Source: a virus
Direction: 5' to 3' (one strand)
Virus record (IMG/VR): IMGVR_UViG_3300025154_000119
Location: 1-56,253 of that record
DNA: 56,253 nt
Under the pieces are notes generated by a model that saw only the letters and a program-made list of their open reading frames with translations, did not search any database and was not told the origin of the DNA. The position numbers were made by a program, and so were the translations under genes. Position 1 is the first letter of the stretch. Every line of letters starts with the position of its first letter. This document shows positions 24,479 to 34,400 of this stretch, piece after piece.

Positions 24479-25025
24479 CTGCCAGCCGCCGAACTATATC
24501 CTACTCCCCTACGTTCAGACCGAAGATGGTAAGTGGAGTCTTTCCGATGATCAGGTCATGGCGTTGCATGATAGGATTATCCAGTGTGGTTATGGTGAAA
24601 TCTTTTGTGATGGCACGCTCGATACTCGTGAAAAATTTCTTTCATCCATGCAACAACAAAGCAAGCTCTTTATTTTTTTTGCTGGGGGTTTAATCCCAGG
24701 GGTTTTTTGGCTGAATCGATTTGAAGGAAAAATGGCACGGATTCATTATTGCGGGTTTAAGGTCGGAGAATATCGAGATAAAATCAGATTCGCTAAAAAC
24801 GCCATGAAAATGATCCTGCACATGCAAAAGACTGACGGGACATTCTTGCTTGATGTTTTGGTGGGCTATACCCCTGCGAGCCTAAAGAGGGCTGTTCGAT
24901 TCATTGGGGATGTTGGAGGTATTAAGGTGGGCAAAATACCATTTTTGTCGTGGAACGGAAAAACGGGGAAAAGCGAAGAGGGTATAATTTCATATTTGAC
25001 GAGGGAAGCATATGAAAATTTATAA
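24471..25025 (+). CDS. GNAT-like virion-associated protein (184 aa)
   Basis: The pattern MARIHYCGFKVGEYRDKIRF then AKNAMKMILHMQK ... LLDVLVGYTPASLKRAVRFI resembles the core of an N-acetyltransferase (GNAT) fold: strand, helix, then the 'N-A-S' helix near the end. Proteins of this form occur in podovirus tail/internal-protein modules. The acetyl-CoA loop (Q/RxxGxG/A) is not obvious, so enzymatic activity is doubtful. It overlaps both neighbours. Confidence 0.5.
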   Translation: MCDCQPPNYILLPYVQTEDGKWSLSDDQVMALHDRIIQCGYGEIFCDGTLDTREKFLSSMQQQSKLFIFFAGGLIPGVFWLNRFEGKMARIHYCGFKVGEYRDKIRFAKNAMKMILHMQKTDGTFLLDVLVGYTPASLKRAVRFIGDVGGIKVGKIPFLSWNGKTGKSEEGIISYLTREAYENL

Positions 25026-26181
25026 TGAGATCAAGATGAATATCGATTCTTGGGAGGTCCTCCAGGAAGATTCCTCCGAATATTGCGGTCCGGTGACGCT
25101 TTGCAAAAGTGGTGGCTCAACAACAACAGTTGACCCAGCGTATAACTCCATTCTTGGGTCGATCGCTCAAGATAACCAAAAATGGGCAGACCTGTTTATG
25201 AGCCAGTATTTTTATGCCGACGCATCTGGGGACCCGAATGAAAAGTTGACGGGATTCTATAAAGATGACGGCAGTTTTGTTGATATGACAAAATTTCAAA
25301 ACGTCGAATGGGTCGCCGAGGGAAGGTCCTCACGTGGGCGATCAGTGGACGGAGAAGACCTAGGGATTTATTTAGACCCGAAAATGAACGTCAAGGGAAA
25401 CCCCGACCTTGAAGGTATGAAGTGGAGTACCAAGTTAAAGCGGTTCGAGTTCGCGGATGGAACACCAGTTTCTTACACAACCGTTTTGCGAAAAGACACG
25501 CCCGGGTATGAAGAATCAACCCACACTTCCGGCGCTGAATATGCCCAGAACTCGATTGATGCCCAACAATCCCTGTTGGCCGGGGAGACCTCCGCTTCAG
25601 CTTCAGAGACGGCGTTAAAGGGAGCAACTGCCGATGCTGCACTGTCGCTAATCCCGGCCCAAACAGATGCCGCGCTTACAACGGCGCTTCTGACGACTGC
25701 GACAAACGATATGAATAGGGCAAACGTTGACCAGCAAGGGCGAACCAATCTTTCCGGGCTTTTGTTAGAGCAGGAAACCAACGATATGAACCGGTCACTC
25801 GTTGATCCAACGCAACGGGCGGCGCTATCCGGCCTTGAGCTTCAGCGGGAAACAAATGATATGAACCGATCGTTCATCCCCCTAAAGACCGAAGTCGGGA
25901 AAGCTTTTTATGATGCGGCCCTAACCGGTGTCGATCCAAACCAACGTGCCAACCAGGCCCAAGTTGACGCCACCCTGGCGTTTCAAAACGCTGGCAAGGA
26001 TATGCGGCAGCAAGCTGCGCTTGCCGGCGTGAACCCGAATTCCGGCAGGTTTGCCGGCGCTTTGGCAAACAACTCCTTGGACCAGGCCAAGGCTATCGGT
26101 GGGGCGAGAACCGCAGCCAGAACGAATGCGGAAACTGAGAATTTTAGCAGGCTCACGACAGCCATGGGAGGGGCTCAATAA
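25012..26181 (+). CDS. Internal virion protein with Asn-Asp-Met-Asn repeats
   Basis: The 389-aa product has an N-terminal mixed domain and a helical Ala/Gln/Thr-rich second half (residues ~190-389) with three copies of a TNDMNR unit about 35 residues apart (within TATNDMNRANVD, QETNDMNRSLVD and RETNDMNRSFIP). The long low-complexity helices resemble podovirus ejection (internal core) proteins. It is followed without a gap by the Gly-rich and helical genes below, so the three probably form one ejection-protein set. Start by GGGAAGC before ATG 25012; downstream in-frame ATGs exist. Confidence 0.65.
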   Translation: MKIYNEIKMNIDSWEVLQEDSSEYCGPVTLCKSGGSTTTVDPAYNSILGSIAQDNQKWADLFMSQYFYADASGDPNEKLTGFYKDDGSFVDMTKFQNVEWVAEGRSSRGRSVDGEDLGIYLDPKMNVKGNPDLEGMKWSTKLKRFEFADGTPVSYTTVLRKDTPGYEESTHTSGAEYAQNSIDAQQSLLAGETSASASETALKGATADAALSLIPAQTDAALTTALLTTATNDMNRANVDQQGRTNLSGLLLEQETNDMNRSLVDPTQRAALSGLELQRETNDMNRSFIPLKTEVGKAFYDAALTGVDPNQRANQAQVDATLAFQNAGKDMRQQAALAGVNPNSGRFAGALANNSLDQAKAIGGARTAARTNAETENFSRLTTAMGGAQ

Positions 26182-26906
26182 TGCCTTACTCTTTTCAGCA
26201 AATACAGCCGGATGTTTTTTTCAATAACGCCACAGCGCTTCAGGGCCAAGCTACTGGAGCCGCCTCAAGCATGAACCGGATGAAAGAAAAAAAGGTTGAT
26301 ACCCACACGGCAGGCGGAGCGATCAGTTCTATGGCTGGGACAGCTTTGGTGGGCGGCCAGATAGGGAAGATGTTTGTTGGAGAAAAAGCGGCTGAAAGCG
26401 CCACCAGCGCAGGAATAAAAGCAGCCCAAATGCCAGGTGGGATGATGGTTGGGGACGCGGCTTTTATGGGGTCCGGTGGGGGTGCTCTTAGCGGTGCAGC
26501 CGGTGGGGCTTCAGCTATAGAGGGCGGGATGATGGTTGGGGACGCGGCCATGATGGGCTCTGGGGCTGCTGCTGCAGGGGGCGCGGCCGGAGGTGCGGCC
26601 GGTGGGACCGCAGCTATAGAGGGCGGAATGATGGTTGGAGACGCGGCCCTGATGGGTTCTGGTGCTGCTGCGGCAGGGGGCGCGGCCGGAGGCGCGGCCG
26701 GTGGGACCGCAGCTGTTGAGGGCGGAATGATGGTTGGCAATGCAGCTCTTATGAGTTCTGGAACCGCTGCCGGAGGTGGGGCGCTCGGAGCGGCCGGAAC
26801 AGGAGCGGCGGCCGGCGGTGAAGCGACATCATGGAGTGGGCCATGGGCAGCCGTTGGGGCGGCGGTAGGGGCGGCTGTTGGCTTACTCACTTACTATCTG
26901 GCTTAG
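26181..26906 (+). CDS. Gly/Ala-rich repeat protein, probable membrane-inserting ejection protein
   Basis: The 241-aa product is dominated by Gly, Ala and Met. A GGMMVGDAA-MGSG unit starts at residues 86, 115, 148 and 181, with Gly-zipper-like GGAAGGAAGG stretches between the copies. The C-terminus (AAVGAAVGAAVGLLTYY) is a classic Gly-zipper membrane span. The N-terminal 60 residues are soluble. Such Gly-zipper proteins in podoviruses are thought to line the DNA-ejection channel through the envelope. This is inferred from composition and from its place between two ejection-type genes. Confidence 0.65.
   Translation: MPYSFQQIQPDVFFNNATALQGQATGAASSMNRMKEKKVDTHTAGGAISSMAGTALVGGQIGKMFVGEKAAESATSAGIKAAQMPGGMMVGDAAFMGSGGGALSGAAGGASAIEGGMMVGDAAMMGSGAAAAGGAAGGAAGGTAAIEGGMMVGDAALMGSGAAAAGGAAGGAAGGTAAVEGGMMVGNAALMSSGTAAGGGALGAAGTGAAAGGEATSWSGPWAAVGAAVGAAVGLLTYYLA
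26436..26790 (+). repeat. Tandem coding repeats (87-99 bp) in the Gly-rich gene
   Basis: Units begin at 26436, 26523, 26622 and 26721; the two 99-bp units are near-identical, with GGCGGGATGATGGTTGGGGA or a close variant at the head of each copy. Recent unequal duplication is likely, and copy number may vary between relatives. Confidence 0.75.
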
Positions 26907-26919
26907 CAGGGGTGACATT

Positions 26920-28473
26920 ATGGATAGATATGGCAGGTTCGACCTTCAAGATGGCATTCAGATTTATGGAGCGCTCAGGGGGTTCCAACAAGATCAACGT
27001 CAAGATGAGGCATATCAGCGAAAGCTTTCAGAAGAGCAGCAATATAAACAGAATCTGGGGAACCTCCAAAAAAATCCGGATTACAAGCCGGATATGAACG
27101 CCCCAGGGTATGACCCTGATGCTTGGAATAAAGCCGCATTGCAGCAGGCCAGTGCAACCCTTGCCACCGATGAGGCTACCGAAAAACGCGCAAAGATGGC
27201 GCAGCAACGCATCGAGCTTCAGCGCAATAACATTGCCAGAGGTGCTTCCGATGCCCTTGCCGTTTACCAGACTGACCCCCAGGCGGGGACTATCGCCATG
27301 CTGAAAACGTATGACCAGCTTCATGACGGTATCGAGATAGTGAAGGATGATAACGGGAATCCGCTTATTGACGAGAAGGGCCAGATCACGCTCAAGGGAT
27401 TGAACGGTTCCACCACAACGGCGCCAATCCCTCCGATGGGCGATATGATCAAAATGGCGCAGATGTACACCGACCCGAAAAACCTGCAAAAGGTGGATGC
27501 CATGTCAAGCGACGCTTACCGGGCGGCGAATGCATCCGCTATCGCAAAGGCGAAGCACTATCAGAACGACCAGGGCCAGGTTGTTGCCGTTGTGGATCAG
27601 CTCTATGATCCGATCGATAGAAGCAAGGTTCAAACCGTTGTTCTCGATCTTAAAACAGGCCAACCGATTGATCCTGCCGAGTTCGCACAGGGGGGGTTCC
27701 GGGAAATCAGCCGGGAGAGTACCGACAAGTTTGGCCAGCAAGTTGCGCTTAAGGGTCTTGAGGCGTCAAACGATAGGAACAAGCTCACGTATGAATATCA
27801 GCTTAAGGGCGATCTGGAAAGAACGAAGGCTGGCGCTCAAAACAAGGGCGGTGTTGGGTCGGCTGAAGCGAAAAATCAGCTTGAGCTTGTCCTGATGCCT
27901 TTTGCTGAAGGCAAACAGCCGCTGTTTACCATGGATGGGGATATGACCGCCGAAGGGCAAACAGCTCTTCAGAAGGCGCAAACAACCCTTGGAAAGTATC
28001 AGACCACAGCGCCGAAAACTCTGACGGAAAAACGAGAGGCCGAGCAGGCAAAACGCGCCCTTCAGGTTTATTCGAACATGCATGACGAGGTCATGAGAAA
28101 ATGGGGGCCAGGTGGTAAGCCCCAGGCTTCCGCGTTGTCTGGTGGCGGGCAAGGACAGGCACCGGTGGATGTTCCCAACCAGGCCGCAAACGATCTTGTG
28201 AGACTGAAAGAATCAGGGCTATCGGATGAAGAGGCCGGAATAGTTTTGATGAAACGGTACCCGACCTTGAAGGTTCAAGACGATACGGCCCGGCCCCAAC
28301 AGCCAATACAACAGCCAATTCAACAACCCCAAGGTCAATCGGCGGCGCCCCAACAGCAGGGCGGCGGGATATCTCCCCAGCAAGCCAAAGCCGAATTTCA
28401 GGGCCTTGCCCGCCAGTACGGCAAAGACAAAGCGAAGCAGATGATGATTCAAAAATACCCCGGTCTTTTTTAG
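26920..28473 (+). CDS. Helical internal virion protein (517 aa)
   Basis: Start set at 26920 (MDRYGRFDLQDG...) after AGGGGTG; an upstream in-frame ATG at 26878 overlaps the previous gene. The protein is Gln/Lys/Asp-rich, long-helical and water-soluble, with a Pro/Gln-rich linker (~450-490) and a helical end (QAKAEFQGLARQYGKDKAKQ). It resembles the large helical ejection proteins of podoviruses. Only 7-10 bp separate it from the giant polyvalent gene. Confidence 0.65.
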   Translation: MDRYGRFDLQDGIQIYGALRGFQQDQRQDEAYQRKLSEEQQYKQNLGNLQKNPDYKPDMNAPGYDPDAWNKAALQQASATLATDEATEKRAKMAQQRIELQRNNIARGASDALAVYQTDPQAGTIAMLKTYDQLHDGIEIVKDDNGNPLIDEKGQITLKGLNGSTTTAPIPPMGDMIKMAQMYTDPKNLQKVDAMSSDAYRAANASAIAKAKHYQNDQGQVVAVVDQLYDPIDRSKVQTVVLDLKTGQPIDPAEFAQGGFREISRESTDKFGQQVALKGLEASNDRNKLTYEYQLKGDLERTKAGAQNKGGVGSAEAKNQLELVLMPFAEGKQPLFTMDGDMTAEGQTALQKAQTTLGKYQTTAPKTLTEKREAEQAKRALQVYSNMHDEVMRKWGPGGKPQASALSGGGQGQAPVDVPNQAANDLVRLKESGLSDEEAGIVLMKRYPTLKVQDDTARPQQPIQQPIQQPQGQSAAPQQQGGGISPQQAKAEFQGLARQYGKDKAKQMMIQKYPGLF

Positions 28474-28480
28474 GAGATCC

Positions 28481-31400
28481 ATGATGCCCGACATATTTGA
28501 CGAGTGGTATGCAGAAATAGCACCCCCAGCAGCACCCAGCACTCCGGCGAGATCGACCTTTGATGATTGGTGGGGAAGCCCGGCGGAACCCGCCGTGGAA
28601 CCCGTGCCTCAAAAAATAACCGATGCTGATCTTGACCAGTGGGCGGCAGAAGTTGAGCCTTCATTTATGGATAATTTGGCAGCCGCACCAGTGGAGGCAC
28701 TAAAAGGCTGGGTCAGGGGAGCAAACAGCATTCCGGAAAGCGCCGGCGCCGCCATGGAGTATGCCGGGCGACGGCTTGAAACCACTCCTGAAGAGCAAAT
28801 CCAAAACGGGATAAACCGCCTGAACCCAAACCAGCAAGGCGAAATCATCAACAAGATGATTGATTGGTCAAGGCCCGGGGTTGACGAAGATGCTTCTTTT
28901 AACCGCGCGGCCAAGCAAACCATTGAAAAATACGCTCCGATATCGGCACTTAGGGGAGCCGCAATGGATGCCGGGAACGCCATCGCGCCGCATTTAATCG
29001 ACGCCGGCAGGGCCACCTCGGATTATTACAAAGACATGGCAAGCGGCTATAAGGCCGATGCGAGCTTTGAAAATAAAAACCTTTGGGATAACCCAGACCT
29101 TCTTTTGAATCCGGCATGGTGGTCATCGAGCACCGCCGAGATGATGCCGCAATTGATAGCAACACTGATTCCGGCAGCAGGGATTCAATCCGCTGTAACC
29201 CGTGTGGGGGCAAGCCTTATTCCGCAAACCGTCGAAGCTTCGGCAAGGCTGGTAAAGCTTGGCCGGTTTATCGGGGCAGCCGGTGGTGGTGCCGCCGGCG
29301 GAGGAATGGAGGCGACGCAAACCTATAGAGACGTGCTCGAAACAACTGGCAATGAAAAAGAGGCCGCAAGGGCCGCTGAATTTATGGGCGTTGCATCCAG
29401 TATCCTTAACACAGTCGGCAATGCCGAAATTCTTGAATATGCCGGCAAATCGTTTTTGAAGAAGGTCGGTCGAGGGTTTGTTGTCGAGGGGGCATCTGAA
29501 GGCCTTGAGGAACCCGCAGATGTTTCCGGCAGGATGTTATCGAAAATCATCAACGGGGAAGATCTCCCGGATGATGTAGCCAACCTTTATCTTGATTCGC
29601 TGAAATCTGCATTGACTGTTTTCCCGATAGCAGGGGTTACCGGTGCGGCCGGTGCGGCCGGAACGCATTTCAAAAGCAAGGGCGCCGCCGTCAATCTTCT
29701 TGAAAGCAAGGCGGCGGATACAGATTTGGCCGCCCAACTCCGGGCGACTGTCGCCGATGCTCCGGTGGGAGACGGAACAATTCCCCTTGACACCCCGGCG
29801 CCCCCGGGCGGGTTTGGTTTCCCAGTTCAGGACCAAGCGGAAATGGACGCCATGGAGCAAGATATCATCCGGCAACGTCAAACCGCCCTTGCTGGCCCAG
29901 AGATTCAGGCAACACCGCTTCAGGTCCAAAACCAAGCAAAAATTGACCGGTATGCGGCGGACCAAGCGGCAGCCGAGCAAGATCAGATTCGTCAGGCCCA
30001 GCAGGCGCAAGGACTCGGGAAAACCGGGGAGGTTCTCGGGCAGGGCGTTGATCAGGCCAGACAAACACAAGAGCTTTTGTATCGTGCTGGCGGGCTTCCG
30101 GTTCCGGAGCAGACGCCGAACCGGTTAGCCTTACCGTTTCCGGATAGCATCGACCCAAACGCGATACCGCTTCCATACGATGACACCACCTATGACAGCA
30201 TTTTTGATCAATGGGAAGCTGAGGAGGAAATGGAGGCTCCCACGGGTGCTCGGACTGCAATTCCGATGGATAAGCGTCAGGTTGGTTTTGAAACGGTTGG
30301 AGAATCCTATCCATACAGTTCCGGCGATAGTACTCCGGTGACTGAGCGGCCAAATATGGCGCTTTTAGCTGGACCACCCGTACCTGATTCGAAGGTTGCT
30401 CCTGTTGGAATGAGTGCCCCTGAAAGCCCAAAGCCTGAAACCAAAAAGGAAAAATCCCGCAGAGAATACAATGAATTTGTTTCTGGGTTATCAGAGCAGC
30501 AACTTGAAAAAGTGAAAGGCTTGATTCCGGATACCGAACCAGATCTCCCCGGTTCTGTTCTGTTGAAGATAAAGGCAAAACTTAAAGCCGATCCGCCAGG
30601 CGCTGAAGCGGTAACAGAGCCGGTTATGGCTGATTCCATCAATCAACCATCAAATAAAGATGTTGAGGAAAGTTGGGATGTTGGGGTCGCTGCGCCTGTT
30701 GTTGGGGTTGAGGCGTCAAGCAAAGTCGAGCCTCCGAAGGCAACCCGTTTTCCGCAAAGTCACGTTGACGATCTGTATGCAAAAAACATCATCCATCCGG
30801 TTGCTGACGCACAGCAATCCACAGAGATAGAGACGGACCCTGCGAGAGTGCAAGAGATAAAAAATAGCATCGCAGAGGGCGAAATTATTTTAAAATCCGG
30901 AAAAACAATATCCGGAAAGAGAATGCTCCCTGAGCAACTCGCAGCCGTTCAAAGAGCGGTTGATAGTAGTTATTTAAAGATAGGCGGGAAAGCCCCGCAA
31001 AAAACAACCGAAGGAGGTGATGCAAATGTCCAAACAGAAGGGCAAGGGCAAACCCAAGCCCTGCCGAAAATAAAATCAGGTCCACAGGAAGTGACCGACC
31101 CAACAACGCCCCCCGCCGAATCGATCCCCGGCGGGGGATCAAAAAACATCGTCAAGGGTAAACAGGGAACCGCTTACACCCAGAAAAACGATCCGGTTGG
31201 TTTCCATTATGCCGTTGTTGATGCAGATGATCTTGTGGTCTCGCACGATGCCGAGTTTCATAAAAACGAAGCCTATCCTCAAGAGCTTCAGCCAAGAGAC
31301 CGGGACAGGTCCGCCCTTCGTCTTCAGGTTGAAAAAATAGCCAACACCATCAATCCGGCAAGGCTTGGTCAATCCGCTGGGGTTTCTTCGGGGGCTCCTA

Positions 31401-34400
31401 TCGTGGGCCCGGATATGGTGGTCGAGTCTGGAAACGGCCGAAGCATAGCGCTACGAAAGGCATTCGCCCTTGGGAAGGGCGAGGCTTACCGGAAGTTCTT
31501 GGCGGATAATGCGGAAGATTTTGGGGTTAACCCAGACGAGATCGGCAGCATCAAAAACCCGGTTCTTGTCCGGGTTCGGGCTGATTCTAAAATGGATCGC
31601 GCGAATTTTGCAAAAGAAGCCAACCGGGATGAAATAGCTCGGATGAGCCCGCTTGAACAGGCCATATCTGATGCTGAACTTATCACCGATGACGATATTT
31701 CTATGTTTAAACCGTCAGATGATGGCGCTATTTCACCACACGCAAATTCTGCTTTTGTGAAGCGGTTTTTTACCAAGATGGGCGGGAACGAATCCGCCGG
31801 CTTAATGACCGATGACGGACGGATCACAAAGACCGGCCTTGACCGGTTGCAAGCCGCCGTATTTGCTAAGGCATATGCCGATAAGAATATCGTCGAGTTG
31901 CAAGCAGAGGAGGCCCACCCTGATATCAAAACGATTATCAACGCGCTCAATATCGCGGCCGGAGAGTTTGCGAAAGCTCGGTCCAACGGGGACGCTTTTA
32001 ACGCACTTGATATAACAAGTGATATAGTTGAGGCCGCAAAGATTGTCCGCCGATCGCGCAACGAAAAGACAACTGTCTCCCAAATCGTTAACCAAAAGGA
32101 TATGTTTTCGAAGCGATCCGTTGAATCCGAAGTACTTGCACAATTTTTTGATAACAACATTCGGCGCGGGAAGCACATGGGAACCGCCCTAAAGAAGATG
32201 GCGGAGACAATCAAGAATGATTTGCAAAATAGGAACCAGCTTGATATGTTTGGCAAGAAGCTTAAGATTACCAAGCAGGACGCCATAACGCGAGGAATCG
32301 AATATGCAGACGCCGAAAGAGATAACGGACAACGACAAAAGGGTCTATTTGATAGCAGTTTTGACGAAGGCAATCGAGGAGACCAACAAGGAAAACTCGA
32401 ACGATCCTCCTCTGGAAATCCCGAAAGAGTGGTTGACGGAGGTGTAAATGAGCGATCCAATTCCTATCAAACCGTACTTGAAAAACCAACCCAACTCTCC
32501 TTTGATTTCAAACCATCAAAACGCGAAGGTAATAAGACCGGAGCTGTTCTTCCGGTATCGAATCCGGCCAGAGTCAGAATGTCAACGACTGGGGACATAC
32601 ACGCCGCCGGAACCGTGGTGCGGGATTCCGCCGACGCCGCCGCCCTTCTTGCCCATATAAGAAAAGCCGCCCAGGAAAACCTCTACTTCGTCACAACCGA
32701 TAAGGACGGACTTGTCCTTGAAATACACAGGTACAGTAAAGGGGAAAAAGCTTCCGCAGCTTTTAATTCTATTGAGGCTACCGGGGGCATCCTTCGTATT
32801 CCAAGAGCTGCCCACACCTACATGGTTCACAACCACCCGAGCGGCACCCTTTTTAGGTCCAACCTTTTGGAAGATAGTTCTGGTGCAAGCGATCAAGACG
32901 TCCTGGCGCTGAAACGGCTCTCATCCAATTTAGGCCTTAAGGGCATTTCTGCTCATGGCCTCATCATTGAGGGTACAACCTATACTGATTTTACGCCTGG
33001 ATCTGATTACGAGCGAAAACCAATCAGGGCGACGATACGAAAGGTTAAGCTCCCAGTAAAAGAGCGTATTTTTAAATACAGCGCGCAGCCCTCAGGCCAG
33101 CAGGAAATGTTGAACAGCCCCGAAAAAGTGGCTGAAGTTATAAAAAACAAATACGGCGACAAGGACGGGTTGATGTTCCTGAACACCGGACTTTTTGATG
33201 TTGGGTTTATGCCGTGGCCCAAGGGGGAGAATCAAAGAGTCGCAGTCGCCAAAATAATATCTGAAGCTGAACAATTAAACGCAAGGGGCTTTGTCGTTAA
33301 CCTGTCAGAAATAAGCCCAGAACGTATGCAGTTTATCAAAGACGTCGCCGCCGGCACCCGGCTGGAGCTCTTCGATGTTATTGAAAGCGGGGACTCTTTT
33401 TACAGGAAAGATACTTGGAGGCTCTCTGGCTCGGCTGTAAGCTCGGAAGAGGCCTCTATCGATAGACTTAATTCGATAGAAGATAGGCCGCTCTATTCTA
33501 CATCCCCCTTATCGCCTCAATCCGGCATCACCCTAAAAGACGTCCGAGATATGTTCCCCGGAATGGCCGTCACAGACTCCGGGTATGGCAAGTTCACCCT
33601 CACAAATCCTGCCGGCAAAGCCATCACCGTCGAGACCGTCAGTCGCATCGGCATCGATGATGGCGCCTTTGAAATATCGTACCAGCGCAAACCCACATCC
33701 GAAGAAAAGGCCCGTGGCGCCGCAGGGTCATACCAGAACGGAACGATAAAGATCTCAAAATCAGGCGACCGATGGTCCCTTGCCCATGAAGCCTATCACC
33801 ACCTCGAAGCATCGGGTATGATCAGCGCCGGGGATATACTAGTGCTGAATGAGGCTGTCAAGAAGGCCGGCGGTAGGGCCACCGAAGAAGCCCGCGCCAG
33901 GTTCGTTGAGGACATGCGGTACAAGCGGGACTCTGTTTCCGGCCGGTTGCGGAAGCTTTTGCATAAAATCAGGGATTTGATTGACGGGTTTGTGAACTTG
34001 TTTCGGCGGACCGCCAAGGGGGTTATTCGGGATATTGAGTCAGGGTCGATATCCAAGGGAGAAATATCAAACAGCCAGATGACCGCCGCGGCCCCGGCCT
34101 ATCAAATAAAAACCGACTTCTCAAAGCAGCTTGATGATTTTATTTCGCGTGGGGAAACAGGACAACGAAACTATGGCGAACTCATAACAGTTGGGTGGAC
34201 CCCCGACGTGCTTTTGGCCCTTGGCGCAAAAAAATACCCTGTTACTATGTCGCCAAAGGTAGCCATAAAAATTCTTAACGACCGAGAAGACAGGCGAGGC
34301 ATCCCTGTTGAAACATTAAAACAAATCCCGGAAGCTATCGCTGACCCGATAATGGTGTTCGATTCTAAAACTGCGCCAAAAGGGCAAAGCCTTGTTGTTG

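Noticed and set aside
26240-26890. 216-aa leftward Pro/Ala-rich frame
   Set aside because: Antisense shadow of the Gly/Ala repeat gene; Gly codons read as Pro/Ala on the other strand.
31486-32460. 324-aa leftward frame inside the polyvalent gene
   Set aside because: Ser/Ile-rich shadow with no motif, antisense to the well-supported ParB-like domain.
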